A stretch of DNA of 63,509 nucleotides from an uncultured Acidobacteriaceae bacterium (GCA_903842065.1 CAIMKZ010000031.1:1-63509), one strand, 5' to 3'; shown: positions 1 to 9,003, numbered from the stretch's first letter. Notes: generated from the sequence alone by a model not told the origin. Numbers and translations are program-made.

Positions 1-362
1 GCTCTCGACTCCAAACCGTGGTTCGTGCATTCTTGTGATAGTCCATCTGGTCTCCTGCTTCGCTGAGTCTTCGCAAACACAGCTTTACAGGTCTCGATCA
101 GATGGACAATCTATTGAAACATCACAACTAGGGACTAGGGACGAAAGGCGGGGAAGAGGGAACCGGGGGAGACAGGGAGAAGGGGTGTAGTGGTGGGTTT
201 GGGATTGTGCCACCCCACCCTAGCCGCAAAAACAAATGCGCGGCGAGGGTGGGGCACCCGCATGCGTGGTGATTTTTGATGGCAAGACCGTGGCCACCTG
301 CCGAAGATGATTGTGCTCGATGGTTCAACCGATTTGCCCGGCGGTTCGCTACCTTGTCGGAA
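1..362. other. Intergenic / left edge, no gene recognised
   Basis: No reading frame here looks like a real protein. Two structures are visible. A 9-base inverted repeat (GTCCATCTG at 41-49, CAGATGGAC at 99-107) encloses about 50 bases. A long GC-rich hairpin lies at 207-257 and is listed separately. The window edge may cut a gene or a structured leader that starts further left. Confidence 0.5.
207..257. repeat. Hairpin repeat with GGGTGCCCC-type arm
   Basis: The arms are GTGCC-ACCCCACCCT-AGCCGC (207-227) and GCGGCGAGGGTGGGGCAC (240-257). They pair almost perfectly around a short AT-rich loop. The right arm read on the minus strand begins GGGTGCCCC, a core shared with the hairpins near 2.57, 50.1 and 55.4 kb. 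It is probably a relative of that intergenic repeat family. It could also act as a transcription barrier downstream of the minus-strand hydrolase gene that ends at 363. Confidence 0.55.
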
Positions 363-1379
363 CTATGTGCCAGACCGACCGTTCTCGAAAAAGTCCGCAA
401 TCGCTTGCCACGCAACAGCCCGTCTATTGCCCAAGCTCAAGGCATGTGTCGCCCCTGCGATGAGTCGATATTCGCGGTCCGCACAGGCAACATTCTGGAA
501 GTAATCCAGCACATCCGATTCGGTGGCAATTCCGTCATACTCACCACGTAAAAGAATGGTTGGCACCGTGTTCTTTTTAGGATCGACCACCGGGAGGATC
601 GTCACCATATCCAGGTAGGTACCTGTCGGGACCGTATCGTTGTCCGGGATCGCGAGCTCCATATTCGCCAATGCTTCCGGCACGGCCGGATCGTAAGTTC
701 CAGGCTTGTCGCGCGTAAAAATGCTCAGGATCATATTCCTGTCGCGGGGCCGTCGATCGTGGGTCTTGTAGAACTCCAGTTGCTCTTTGCGTTGCGCCAA
801 GGTGGTTGAGCCAGCCCCCCTATATGAAAGCGCTGCCATCGCAATGCCGCTCACCTGGCCGGGAAACTTCTCAGCAAATGAGCCAGCTCGCAGCGCGCCG
901 CTGGAATCGCCATACAAGAACAATTTGGCCTCTCCGGTCTTTGTATGAATGAAATCCGCGACCTTCTTGAGGTCGATTACTCCCCGGGCAATATTGCTGT
1001 TTCCGCCGGTACGCGATGACTTACCGTAGCCCTCATAGTCGAAAGTCCAAACATCGAAGCCGCGATGGGCAAAGAAGTCCATCATCGAGAAATCTGATTT
1101 TCCCGGCACGCGAAGATCGTAACTGGGAACAGACGATATCGATGATCCATGGGAGAGAACCAATACGGGCCGATGCGCCTTTTTGCCGATGGCCACCTTG
1201 CGATAGACATAGAGTTTGACATCACCTTCGGTGACCCAGAACTCCTGTGTACTCAGCCCCGTTTTAGCGGTCTCAGCGGAAAGTGCAGAAGAGAGGACAG
1301 GGGCGACGGTGGAAGCAGCTGTTACCCCAAGGGCAAGCGCACTTGAAACAACAGAACGGCGCGACATAAACAAAGACAT
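363..1379 (-). CDS. Exported alpha/beta hydrolase
   Basis: 338 aa. The ATG at 1379 is chosen because AGGAG lies 8 bases upstream; the frame is open 17 codons further but without a ribosome site. The N-terminus has a twin-arginine-like SRRSVV followed by a hydrophobic alanine-rich stretch, so export by Tat or Sec is likely. The fold is alpha/beta hydrolase: nucleophile elbow GDSSG, an acid in RGEYDG near the C-terminus, and a late GATHAL histidine. The region around the elbow matches general serine lipase/esterase folds and no specific substrate family. It is single-gene on the minus strand, with about 300 empty bases separating it from kdsA. Substrate unknown; an ester or peptide-like bond is the family expectation. 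Confidence 0.85.
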   Translation of the reverse strand: MSLFMSRRSVVSSALALGVTAASTVAPVLSSALSAETAKTGLSTQEFWVTEGDVKLYVYRKVAIGKKAHRPVLVLSHGSSISSVPSYDLRVPGKSDFSMMDFFAHRGFDVWTFDYEGYGKSSRTGGNSNIARGVIDLKKVADFIHTKTGEAKLFLYGDSSGALRAGSFAEKFPGQVSGIAMAALSYRGAGSTTLAQRKEQLEFYKTHDRRPRDRNMILSIFTRDKPGTYDPAVPEALANMELAIPDNDTVPTGTYLDMVTILPVVDPKKNTVPTILLRGEYDGIATESDVLDYFQNVACADREYRLIAGATHALSLGNRRAVAWQAIADFFENGRSGT

Positions 1380-1682
1380 TGCGGATCTCCTGGCTAAAGT
1401 TCGGGCTGCAGTTACAGAGCAACAGGGCACATGATTTTCATGACCAGATACAGCCTGCCCCTTGAATTCTCAATTTAAGGTAACAACCGAAACCACTCAA
1501 CGACCCGCGGTTACCGGCTACTCTTGCGATTACTCCTCGAAAACGGGCTTCGGTCCTGCGATCCCTGTGCGAATCAACGAGTGCACAATCGCCAATGCAC
1601 TCATCTGTCACGGATTGATAATGGGAAGTTGGCCCCAGCCCACGAATTCCGCGAGTCCAGTCCTTCGTTATTTATCGCTTAC
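1380..1682. other. Intergenic spacer, nothing recognised
   Basis: About 300 bases between the hydrolase start and the kdsA stop. Frames crossing it are antisense extensions without ribosome sites. It must hold the hydrolase promoter and the kdsA terminator, but I see no strong hairpin with a T tract and no convincing -35/-10 pair. Confidence 0.4.
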
Positions 1683-2510
1683 TTACCTTGCAGCCGCATC
1701 GATCGCCAGCAACGTCTCCAGCAGCGGCTTCAACTGCTCAAGCTTCAGCGAATTCGCTCCGTCGGACTTCGCGTTCGCCGGGTCGTCGTGGACTTCGAGG
1801 AATAATCCGTCGATGCCAGCCGCTACCGCGGCGCGCACCAGCAGGGGAATGAACTCCGGCTGTCCTCCGCTTACGCCGTTGCCCGACGAGGGCTGCTGCA
1901 CGGAGTGCGTGCCATCGAAGATGACCGGCACGTCTCTACGCATAATTGCCAAAGCACGGAAGTCGACCACCAGATTGTTGTAGCCAAAGCTTGCGCCGCG
2001 CTCGGTGAGCGAGATGCGTTCGTTGCCGGTGGAGCGCGCTTTTTCTACCGGATACTTCATGTCTCCCGGAGAGACGAACTGGCCCTTCTTGATGTTGACT
2101 GCGCGGCCGGTTTTGGCAGCGGCCACGACGAGATCGGTCTGGCGGCAGAGGAACGCGGGGATCTGGAGCACGTCCACGGCTGCGGCGGCCACCTCGCACT
2201 GGTAGGGCTCGTGCACATCGGTGAGGATGGGCAGGCCCGTCTCGCGCGCGATCTTGCCGAGGATACGCACGCCCTCTTCGAGGCCAGGTCCGCGATAGCT
2301 CTTCACACTGGTGCGGTTGGCCTTGTCGAAACTCGCCTTGAAGATATAGGGCAACTTGAGGTCAGAGGTGATGCGCTGGATGGCATCGGCCATCTTGCGC
2401 GCGTGGGTTTCGCTCTCGATGACGCAGGGGCCGGCGATCAGGAACAGACGCCCTGTGCCGACTGCGACGGGGCCGATTTCAAAGGAGTTGCTGGCAGAAG
2501 AGTTGCTCAC
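1683..2510 (-). CDS. kdsA: 3-deoxy-8-phosphooctulonate synthase (Kdo-8-P synthase)
   Basis: Condenses arabinose-5-phosphate with phosphoenolpyruvate to Kdo-8-phosphate, the committed step to the Kdo of the lipopolysaccharide inner core; cytosolic TIM barrel. Diagnostic motifs are KASFDKANRTS, SYRGPGLEEG, TDVHEPYQ, LPAFL-like IPAFLCRQTDL and the C-terminal EVHDDP. The early motif is GPCVIES: a Cys where the E. coli enzyme has Asn, which places it in the metal-dependent class II group of the family. A GTG at 2510 (275 aa) is preferred because the protein then starts at the usual distance from the first strand; a TTG at 2534 would add 8 residues. Neither has a clear ribosome site. It lies downstream of the HhH gene on the same strand with a hairpin repeat between. 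Confidence 0.96.
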   Translation of the reverse strand: MSNSSASNSFEIGPVAVGTGRLFLIAGPCVIESETHARKMADAIQRITSDLKLPYIFKASFDKANRTSVKSYRGPGLEEGVRILGKIARETGLPILTDVHEPYQCEVAAAAVDVLQIPAFLCRQTDLVVAAAKTGRAVNIKKGQFVSPGDMKYPVEKARSTGNERISLTERGASFGYNNLVVDFRALAIMRRDVPVIFDGTHSVQQPSSGNGVSGGQPEFIPLLVRAAVAAGIDGLFLEVHDDPANAKSDGANSLKLEQLKPLLETLLAIDAAAR

Positions 2511-2559
2511 GAGGGGATTGTATCGCAGCGGCAAGGCTCTTACATTGAGTGCTTGCGTT

Positions 2560-2594
2560 CCCGGGTCTCAGAATCGAGACCCGGGGCACCCATG
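2560..2594 (-). repeat. Intergenic hairpin repeat, copy 1 (GGGTGCCCC family)
   Basis: On the minus strand it reads CATGGGTGCCCCGGGTCTC, a 6-base loop, then GAGACCCGGG. The stem (2560-2569 with 2576-2585) is 10 perfect pairs. Copies at about 50.12 and 55.41 kb have the same flank and geometry but different paired bases, so the stem is conserved while its sequence changes. It sits between the HhH gene and kdsA. It could be a terminator-like or RNA-stability element, or a REP-type repeat. Confidence 0.8.
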
Positions 2595-2602
2595 CTGTGT
2601 TG

Positions 2603-3160
2603 CTAGCCGGCGTAGCGGCGAGACCACTCGCCGAGGGCTCGATCGAGCGTGCGCAGCGGTGTTGCGCCGGGCAGCTCTTCCTGAGGCTTGACGATGTTGC
2701 TTTCCGCGAGCCGCTTGCAGAAGGCCAGGTACTCCTCATAGAAGTGCACGTCGTGGCGCGAGTGGCCGAGCGCTTCAAGCGCGCGGAAGTCCATGACCGT
2801 ATATTTTTCCGGAAAGATTGCGGCCAGGATCGCAGATGCCACCTGGATATCGACTCCGTTCAGTTCGATGAGCGCGCGGACGGCGGCTTCGGTCGTGTTC
2901 GCGGGGTTGGCAGCAACGGCCAGCGCGCGGCGGACCTTCTCTGTGCTGTTGGCGATCAGGTAGTGCACCACGCGCTCCGACTTCCAGCGCACGATGGCCT
3001 CGAGATTCGCGAGCGTGTACTCTCCGTTACGAATCGCTTCGCCGGCCTCGAAAGCGGCCTTCTCAAGCAGGCGTTCTTTCTCGCCCGTCTTCTCCCAATA
3101 TTCCTCTGCCAGTTCCTGCAAATCCGACTCTGCAGGCTGTAGCTGAAAGTACGCAACCAT
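2603..3160 (-). CDS. Small helix-hairpin-helix protein, DNA-glycosylase-like
   Basis: 185 aa from the ATG at 3160, which has AAAGG about 8 bases upstream; a TTG two codons earlier is less likely. The first 100 residues are mostly charged helices. The centre (residues about 100-135) reads LNGVDIQVASAILAAIFPEKY followed by TVMDFRALEALG. That resembles the HhH-GPD region of base-excision glycosylases (G-x-G, A-S-A-I-L, then an Asp in the position of the catalytic acid), but the GPD loop is much shorter than in AlkA or MutY. It carries no iron-sulphur cysteines and is about 40 residues shorter than usual. Function uncertain: it may bind or cut DNA or be a structural relative. Confidence 0.75.
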   Translation of the reverse strand: MVAYFQLQPAESDLQELAEEYWEKTGEKERLLEKAAFEAGEAIRNGEYTLANLEAIVRWKSERVVHYLIANSTEKVRRALAVAANPANTTEAAVRALIELNGVDIQVASAILAAIFPEKYTVMDFRALEALGHSRHDVHFYEEYLAFCKRLAESNIVKPQEELPGATPLRTLDRALGEWSRRYAG

Positions 3161-3330
3161 GATCAAACCTTTCTTTCAGTCCAAAACGGATCAACAATAT
3201 GCCCGCCGGGAATTCTTTGTCAATGACCACAAAGGGTCTCGACGAGGCCAGGCGCGGGCAGCATATCAAAAGTAACGATCCGGCGGTCATAAACAAAAGA
3301 AAAATAACGACTTATTTTCGGATTTCCGCC

Positions 3331-3360
3331 TTGCCCGCCGGGGTTACCAGAGGGTAAAAT
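3331..3360 (+). promoter_or_regulatory. Candidate gyrA promoter
   Basis: TTGCCC at 3331-3336 and TAAAAT at 3355-3360 are separated by 18 bases. This predicts a start near 3367 and a leader of about 70 bases before the gyrA ATG. It is the best sigma-70-type pair in the 275-base gap upstream of gyrA, but it is a sequence match only. Confidence 0.4.
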
Positions 3361-3435
3361 GGAAGTGTTGCTCGGCGGGCCCGGCCCGGCAGTTTTTTCT
3401 CATCTCCCGCCTTTTTACTGAGCACAGGAAAGCCA

Positions 3436-6018
3436 ATGGCAGACGACCAGAATCCACAGCTCCCCCTCGCAGGCGGCGCGTCAAGCGGCGGCTCGAACCT
3501 CATTCCGATCAACATCGAAGACGAGATGAAGCGTTCGTATCTCGACTACTCGATGAGCGTCATCATCGGCCGCGCGCTGCCCGATGCTCGCGACGGATTG
3601 AAACCCGTACACCGGCGCGTGCTCTACACCCTGAGCGAGATGGGCCTGGAGCACAACAAGAAGTACACCAAGTGCGCCAAGGTAGTGGGCCAGGCGATGG
3701 GCGTCTACCATCCCCACGGCGACTCGGCCATCTACGACACCCTCGTTCGCATGGCGCAGCCCTTCTCGCTGCGCTATCCGCTGGTTGACGGACAGGGCAA
3801 CTTTGGCTCGGTCGATGGCGATCCGCCGGCCGCCATGCGTTACACCGAGTGCCGCATGCAGCGCATTGCGGGTGAGCTGCTGGCCGATATCGAGATGGAC
3901 ACCGTGGATATGGTGCCCAACTACGACGAGTCCACGCTGGAGCCGTCGGTTCTGCCTGCGCGCTTCCCGAATCTGCTGGTCAATGGATCGAGCGGAATCG
4001 CCGTGGGCATGGCGACCAACATTCCGCCACACAATCTGACTGAAGTTGTAAACGCGACCATCGAGATGGTGAACAACCCCAAAGCGGGGTTGGCGGAAGC
4101 TCTCAAGCACGTGCAGGGGCCGGACTTCCCGACTGGCGGATTCCTTTACGGACGCGCCGGCATTGCGCAGGCATACAACACCGGCCGCGGCCGCTTCATG
4201 ATGCGCGCGCGCGTGGCAATCGAGAGCCTGACCAAGGAAAAACAGGCCATCATCGTCACCGAGATTCCCTACCAGGTGAACAAGTCGCGGCTCATTGAGC
4301 GCATCGCCGAACTGATCAACAACAAGATCATCGACGACATCAGCGACGTGCGCGACGAGAGCGACCGCGACGGCATGCGCATCGTCATCGAGCTCAAGCG
4401 CGGCTCGCAGCCTGAGATCGTGCTCAACCAGCTCTACAAGCACACCTCGATGCAGGAAAGCTTCTCGATGATCCTGCTGGCGGTGGTCAACAACCAGCCT
4501 CGGGAGCTGAGCCTCGACCAGGCCATTCGCGTCTTCATCGACCACCGCGTAGACGTGGTGCAACGACGCACGGTCTTCCTGCTCAAGAAGGCGCGCGAGC
4601 GCGAGCACATCCTGGAAGGCCTCAAGATCGCGCTCGACAACCTCGATACGGTCATCAAGATCATCCGCGCATCGAGTTCGCGGGCAGAGGCGAGAGAGAA
4701 TCTCTACGCCTGGGGCAAGGGAACCGAGATCATCATCACGCTCGACCGCGAGCGGCTCAAGCACGAAGAGCGCGGGCTCACGCTGCGTCAGGTCGACGCG
4801 ATCCTTGAGTTACAGCTCTACCGGCTCACGCAACTCTCAGTGGACGAACTTCTCAAAGAGCTTTCCGAAGTCAGGAAAAGAATCGCCGAGTACGAGGAGA
4901 TTCTGGGCAGCGAGAAGAAGCTGCGCGGGGTCATCATCAAGGAACTCGAAGAGGTTCGCGACAAGTACGGCGACAAGCGCCGCACCGAGATCATCGACGA
5001 GAGCGCTGACATTCAGCTTGAAGATCTGATCGCCGACGAGCAGGTCGCTGTCACGGTGAGCCATCAGGGATACCTGAAGCGCACGCCCATCAGCACCTAT
5101 CGCCAGCAGCGCCGCGGCGGCACCGGGCGCATGGGCATGAAGACGCGCGAGGAAGATTTCGTCTCGCAGCTCATCATCGACTCGACGCACGCCTACCTGC
5201 TCTGCTTCACCAACTCGGGCCGAGTCTACTGGCTCAAGGTCTACGAGATTCCCGACGTGGGCGCGGCGGGCAAGGGCAAATCAATCGCCAGCCTGCTCAG
5301 CCTGCAGCCGGGCGAAACCGTGCGCACCATTCTGCCCGTGCGCGATCTCGAAGAAGAGGGCAAGTTCATCTTCTTCACCACGCAGATGGGCACGGTCAAG
5401 AAGACTCCGCTGAAGGACTTCTCGAACGTGATGGCGCGCGGCATTATTGCAATTGGAATCGAAGCCCACGACGAGCTGGTAACGGCGCGCATCACCGACG
5501 GTTCGCATGTCGTCTTCCTCGCCACACACCTCGGCCTCGCCATCCGTTTCGAAGAGAGCGACGTGCGTTCCATGGGCCGTCCGGCCTACGGCGTGCGCGG
5601 CATCTCGCTGGGCAAGAACGATTACGTCGTCGGCGTGGCCATCACTCCCAAGGAGCATGAACCCGGCGAATTCCGCATCCTCTCGATCAGCGATAACGGC
5701 TTCGGCAAGCGCACCGATGTCGAGGAGTATCGCCTTCAGACCCGCGGCGGCAAGGGCGTCAAGAACATGGCCGTCACCGAGCGCATCGGCCGTGTCAGCT
5801 CCATTCAGTTGGTCGACGACACCAGCGAGCTGATGGTCATCAGCCAGTTCGGCAAGATCATCCGCGTCGACACCAAGACGATCCGCAACGCTGGCCGCGC
5901 CACACAAGGCGTCCGGTTGCTGAACCTCGAACCCGACGATAAGGTCGCCGCGGCGGTAATCATCCCGCCCGACGAGCTGAACGGCAAGGACGAGGAGGCG
6001 CAGGGGAGTTTGCTGTAG
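3436..6018 (+). CDS. gyrA: DNA gyrase subunit A
   Basis: 860 aa. Breaks and rejoins DNA strands in the GyrA2GyrB2 complex that introduces negative supercoils. The start has AGGAAAG a few bases upstream. The breakage-reunion domain (about 25-500) carries the catalytic tyrosine in AMRYTEC (Tyr136). The quinolone-determining stretch is [11 protein letters not shown]: Ser97 and Asp101 match E. coli Ser83 and Asp87, so no classic resistance change is present. The C-terminal beta-pinwheel has a GyrA-box-like QRRGGTG (558-564) and a second QTRGGKG (768-774), supporting gyrase rather than ParC. gyrB is not in the window. Upstream is divergent from the HhH gene; downstream is convergent with the J-domain gene. 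Confidence 0.98.
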   Translation: MADDQNPQLPLAGGASSGGSNLIPINIEDEMKRSYLDYSMSVIIGRALPDARDGLKPVHRRVLYTLSEMGLEHNKKYTKCAKVVGQAMGVYHPHGDSAIYDTLVRMAQPFSLRYPLVDGQGNFGSVDGDPPAAMRYTECRMQRIAGELLADIEMDTVDMVPNYDESTLEPSVLPARFPNLLVNGSSGIAVGMATNIPPHNLTEVVNATIEMVNNPKAGLAEALKHVQGPDFPTGGFLYGRAGIAQAYNTGRGRFMMRARVAIESLTKEKQAIIVTEIPYQVNKSRLIERIAELINNKIIDDISDVRDESDRDGMRIVIELKRGSQPEIVLNQLYKHTSMQESFSMILLAVVNNQPRELSLDQAIRVFIDHRVDVVQRRTVFLLKKAREREHILEGLKIALDNLDTVIKIIRASSSRAEARENLYAWGKGTEIIITLDRERLKHEERGLTLRQVDAILELQLYRLTQLSVDELLKELSEVRKRIAEYEEILGSEKKLRGVIIKELEEVRDKYGDKRRTEIIDESADIQLEDLIADEQVAVTVSHQGYLKRTPISTYRQQRRGGTGRMGMKTREEDFVSQLIIDSTHAYLLCFTNSGRVYWLKVYEIPDVGAAGKGKSIASLLSLQPGETVRTILPVRDLEEEGKFIFFTTQMGTVKKTPLKDFSNVMARGIIAIGIEAHDELVTARITDGSHVVFLATHLGLAIRFEESDVRSMGRPAYGVRGISLGKNDYVVGVAITPKEHEPGEFRILSISDNGFGKRTDVEEYRLQTRGGKGVKNMAVTERIGRVSSIQLVDDTSELMVISQFGKIIRVDTKTIRNAGRATQGVRLLNLEPDDKVAAAVIIPPDELNGKDEEAQGSLL

Positions 6019-6189
6019 TAGGGTTTGCGAAGCATTCACAATGTTCTATTGACCCATTCGAACCGATAATTGGAGGATATACAACAGCGATAAGCAATTG
6101 CCCTGCACGAGCCGAGCAGGTGAGTCAGCGGCTTCATTGAGGTTCATTTGGCAGGTTGAAGGATAGTCGTAAATTTCATACGCATCTGC

Positions 6190-7470
6190 TTATGGTGTGG
6201 TAGAGCAATCTCCCCTTGCACCCAATTTGCAAGCTTTCTGTTTGAACTCGCTTGCGAGAGACAGGCTCTTTGCCAAGTTTTGCGCACCCGTCTCGTAAAA
6301 GCGCGCCATATTTGAACAGGCGTTTCCGCTACCCTCGCAACAAGCCGCACGTGTACCCGAAGCGATGGAGTCTTCCCCAGGACGCGGAGCGCAGACGCCG
6401 CTCAAATCACTGGATGGTGTTGATGGTTGCAGGTTCGTCAGAGATTTTTCCGTCTGAAAAGTCCGAGAATCCGAAAAGGATCGTGAGACTGGCTCGAAAT
6501 TGCTACTCGCGCTAGTTTGCTGTCCCACAGATAATGATTGCGAACTTGGCACGCTGGGGGAGTCAGTATCATTTTGCGCGATAGATTGTGGTGAACGGAC
6601 ATCTGCTATTGGCTCCTGAGTTTTGACGGGCCTTGAATCCTCATGCAGAGGCGCAGTTGCCTGCTGACTGGAAATTGACAGGTCATTAGGGGCGAGAGTT
6701 TGCAAGCTATGGGGAGTCTCCTGAGTCGTTGTACTAACAGCTTTTCCCACAAGCAAAGCAACCGCAATTATGCCTATTGTGCCCCATAGCTGTTGCCTTG
6801 CTCCTTTAATGTGCAGGGCGAGAAATATTCTGCTGATTTTTAGTTGATACAGACATGCAACGCCAAAGAATACACCTACTGCCAAGAGGAATGTAAATAC
6901 GTCTGTGCCTGTAGATGAAGTAGTCCAAAATAGAGCTGCCGCCTCTAAGCCAAAAATGCTGCCAACAAAAGCAAAAAAGAATCGCTGGACTGCACTCATC
7001 CCACTGGGAGAGTGTTGGCTTGAGGAGCGAGGCTGTGAATTCGCAGACGTAGTGGAATTAGATGCTGCCTGATACCTCTGAGAGTTAGATGGCGGAGTAT
7101 GCGCCGAACTTGCACCAGAACCCGAATAGTATTGCGAATGAGCTGAGGTTCGCGATCGTTGTTGGCTAGAACTCGGTGGCGGCTGAGAGGAGGCCTGCGA
7201 AGTGGATTGTCTGCTCGTCGTGCTCCTCGAACCTCGATACGCCGCAAGTTGAGCATCGTATATGCTGCGCTTCGCGGGATTTGACAGCACCGAGTAGGCT
7301 TCGTTGATCTCCTTGGATTTCTCCTCGGCCTGACGCTGCCAGTAGGCTGGAGCATTTGCAAGCCGGTCCGGATGAACTTCACGGATTAGCCGCAGGTAAG
7401 CCGCTTTGATCTCCACAGCCGATGCGGTTTCTGAGACTTCGAGCAGAGAATAGTACGTTTCGTCAGCCAT
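6190..7470 (-). CDS. Membrane-anchored J-domain protein with Sel1-like tail
   Basis: 426 aa. The N-terminus (1-75) is a J domain with HPD at 33-35, which recruits and stimulates a DnaK-type ATPase. A Ser/Gln/Pro-rich linker (80-157) follows. Three hydrophobic segments sit near 161-182, 189-209 and 228-246. A second Ser/Thr/Gln-rich linker leads to a Cys-containing C-terminal repeat (about 384-421, with ARFYETG and ASEFKQKACKLGARGDC) that resembles a Sel1/Hcp-type TPR unit. The DnaJ zinc-finger and CTD domains are absent, so this is a class III J protein, likely placing Hsp70 activity at the inner membrane. The base composition is lower in GC than the neighbours and codons are looser, consistent with an accessory gene. 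It lies 150 bases downstream of the VWA gene on the same strand. Confidence 0.85.
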   Translation of the reverse strand: MADETYYSLLEVSETASAVEIKAAYLRLIREVHPDRLANAPAYWQRQAEEKSKEINEAYSVLSNPAKRSIYDAQLAAYRGSRSTTSRQSTSQASSQPPPSSSQQRSRTSAHSQYYSGSGASSAHTPPSNSQRYQAASNSTTSANSQPRSSSQHSPSGMSAVQRFFFAFVGSIFGLEAAALFWTTSSTGTDVFTFLLAVGVFFGVACLYQLKISRIFLALHIKGARQQLWGTIGIIAVALLVGKAVSTTTQETPHSLQTLAPNDLSISSQQATAPLHEDSRPVKTQEPIADVRSPQSIAQNDTDSPSVPSSQSLSVGQQTSASSNFEPVSRSFSDSRTFQTEKSLTNLQPSTPSSDLSGVCAPRPGEDSIASGTRAACCEGSGNACSNMARFYETGAQNLAKSLSLASEFKQKACKLGARGDCSTTP

Positions 7471-7621
7471 ATCTCGATCTATAGCCCCAGAAGCCGGTAA
7501 ATGATCGCGCCCAGCTTACGCTGCCTGCCGCTCTTCGTGAGCGGTATCCCGATCATGCGCGAAAACCTCGAAAGCATAGCGGAGATACCCAGGAATCGCC
7601 GAATTGAGAATCCGCCACGGT

Positions 7622-8218
7622 TCATCGTGACCCGCCGAGCAGAAGTTGAGTCGCCTGTCCAATCGAATCGCGAATATTGCCGGCGCTTACGTGCAGCGCG
7701 AGCCCCTTGCGAGTCGCCAACTGGTCGAGAAATGCCTTATTGGCGTCGTCAGTTCCAATACAGAGTATCTCGACGCCTTTTCGTTTCAATACAGAGGCAG
7801 ATCGAAGGGCATCTTCACACGAATCCGGCTGCCCATCTGTCACAACCACAACAGCGGATAAATTCTTAAATTTTCCAGCGAGATCTAATCCAGCTGCCAG
7901 ATTGGTGCCGCCTCCGACGATTCCAACCCGCACTGCGGCCACTTTCTTTTCGAAGCTGGCACTCTGCACCGTGGGGTCGCATACCATCGCAGCGCGATCT
8001 GCGAACACAGCCAAGCCGGTTGCATATCCGCCGCGAGTTGCAGATCTCGAAAAATCGATGGCCCCGTTTTTCGCCTGGGACAGTTTCTCCCCCGTCATAC
8101 TCCCTGAAGTATCGATAAGGAGCAGTACGTCTTTGATGAGGGGCGTCTCTGTAACTTGATTCTCGACAGCTCCCTTGAGGCATAAGCGCCCTTCGTCATT
8201 TAGGCGGAGCAAAGCCAT
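7622..8218 (-). CDS. von Willebrand factor type A domain protein
   Basis: 198 aa, almost entirely one VWA domain. The metal-ion-dependent adhesion site is complete: DTSGSM near residue 36, GGGTNLAAG near 100, and TDGQPDS near 127. The start at 8218 has AAAGGAG about 7 bases upstream. There is no signal peptide or membrane helix, so it is cytosolic. Such short VWA proteins (TerF/YegL-like) usually act as metal-dependent protein-interaction scaffolds with kinases, phosphatases or ATPases. None of these is adjacent; the next gene on the strand is the J-domain protein, which may be its partner. Specific role unknown. Confidence 0.85.
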   Translation of the reverse strand: MALLRLNDEGRLCLKGAVENQVTETPLIKDVLLLIDTSGSMTGEKLSQAKNGAIDFSRSATRGGYATGLAVFADRAAMVCDPTVQSASFEKKVAAVRVGIVGGGTNLAAGLDLAGKFKNLSAVVVVTDGQPDSCEDALRSASVLKRKGVEILCIGTDDANKAFLDQLATRKGLALHVSAGNIRDSIGQATQLLLGGSR

Positions 8219-8367
8219 AAATGGCTCCTTTGGCGGGAATAATTCTTATGGCCGTAATAGTACTTCAATCACGCTGGTTCCTGCTATGACCTACAAGCAG
8301 CGGTACAGATTTCCTCAGACTCTTCGCCGTCTACCTCTTGGATCGAACACGGCTGTGACCTGCCATT

Positions 8368-8844
8368 CTATTTACGCTTGGTCTCGTTCGCCTTCTCCGC
8401 CTCCCGAATCGCCTCCACATCCGCCAGATCGCTCAGTCTTCCAGACTTCAGCTTGTTCTGGATGAGGTGCTCGGCGGAGATGACGTAGACGGAAATGCCT
8501 TCCAGTGTGAACGCCGTCTTCTTTCCCCACGCTTCCTCGAAGTCAACACCGTCGATGGATTGCAGAATATCGGCGCGTGAGGGAGCGAATCCGAGTTGGA
8601 ATACAGAGGTCGAACTATCGCAAAAATCGGCGGGTGTTACGCCCGCGAGAGGAGCGCCGAAATCCGCCAGCGCGCGAAAGACGGCTTCGCTGTTCTTGAC
8701 GCTGGAGCGAATGAAGATGTCGATGTCTTTGGTGAATCGGGGCTCGGCGTAATACCCTACCGCCCAGCCTCCCACGACCAGATACTCAACCCCGTGAGCG
8801 TTCAACGCGAGTAAGAGTTGGCGTAGATCTTCGGGTAGGATCAT
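8368..8844 (-). CDS. Nucleotidyltransferase-fold protein (MNT/DUF6036-like)
   Basis: 158 aa from the ATG at 8844, which has AGGGG about 7 bases upstream; the frame is open further up but lacks any ribosome site there. The hallmark is VVGGWAVGYYAEPRFTKDID followed by IF: the GG plus DxD pattern of minimal nucleotidyltransferases, with the two metal-binding acids. The middle (FQLGFAPSRADILQSIDGVDF) and the end (SAEHLIQNKLKSGRLSDLAD) match the architecture of AbiEii/MNT-type proteins that modify tRNA or act in toxin-antitoxin modules. It overlaps the 67-codon gene upstream by 59 bases in another frame, so the two are translated from one transcript. Function inferred from fold only. Confidence 0.8.
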   Translation of the reverse strand: MILPEDLRQLLLALNAHGVEYLVVGGWAVGYYAEPRFTKDIDIFIRSSVKNSEAVFRALADFGAPLAGVTPADFCDSSTSVFQLGFAPSRADILQSIDGVDFEEAWGKKTAFTLEGISVYVISAEHLIQNKLKSGRLSDLADVEAIREAEKANETKRK

Positions 8845-8989
8845 ACGGTATCCCCTTGAAGTCGTAACCTGCCGCAGTGACATCCCAAACCGCCAGGAAC
8901 CGCTCGGCGGGCGGGCGGCTGCGCCAATAGCGGTAGACCTCAGCCTTCTGCTCGGCGTGGCTGGCAAATTTGCGAATAGTCTTATTCAT
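8786..8989 (-). CDS. Small conserved partner of the nucleotidyltransferase
   Basis: 67 aa. The first 46 residues contain KAEVYRYWRSRPPAERFLAV, a pattern I recognise from short bacterial proteins encoded directly upstream of nucleotidyltransferase-fold genes. The C-terminal 20 residues lie inside the start of the next gene. A TATAAT box ends 8 bases before the ATG, so the message would have almost no leader; no ribosome site is present. It is charged and probably helical, without a known DNA-binding motif. It could be the labile partner of a two-gene module, or simply a regulatory companion. Confidence 0.6.
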   Translation of the reverse strand: MNKTIRKFASHAEQKAEVYRYWRSRPPAERFLAVWDVTAAGYDFKGIPYDPTRRSTPTLTRVERSRG

Positions 8990-8997
8990 GCGAGCCG

Positions 8998-9003
8998 ATT
9001 ATA
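8998..9003 (-). promoter_or_regulatory. Consensus -10 box of the nucleotidyltransferase pair
   Basis: A perfect TATAAT on the minus strand, preceded by ACAGG, lies 8 bases upstream of the ATG at 8989. Transcription would begin within about two bases of the start codon, that is a leaderless or nearly leaderless mRNA. No good -35 is visible at 16-18 bases. Confidence 0.45.

Noticed and set aside
1905..2606. 233-codon plus-strand frame over kdsA
   Set aside because: Antisense to an unmistakable KdsA.
3436..4000. Quinolone-resistance change in gyrA
   Set aside because: [11 protein letters not shown] keeps the Ser and Asp of sensitive enzymes.
3481..4764. 427-codon frame antisense to gyrA
   Set aside because: Complete overlap with the conserved gyrA, composition (His/Val/Leu/Asp-rich) typical of antisense translation, no ribosome site.
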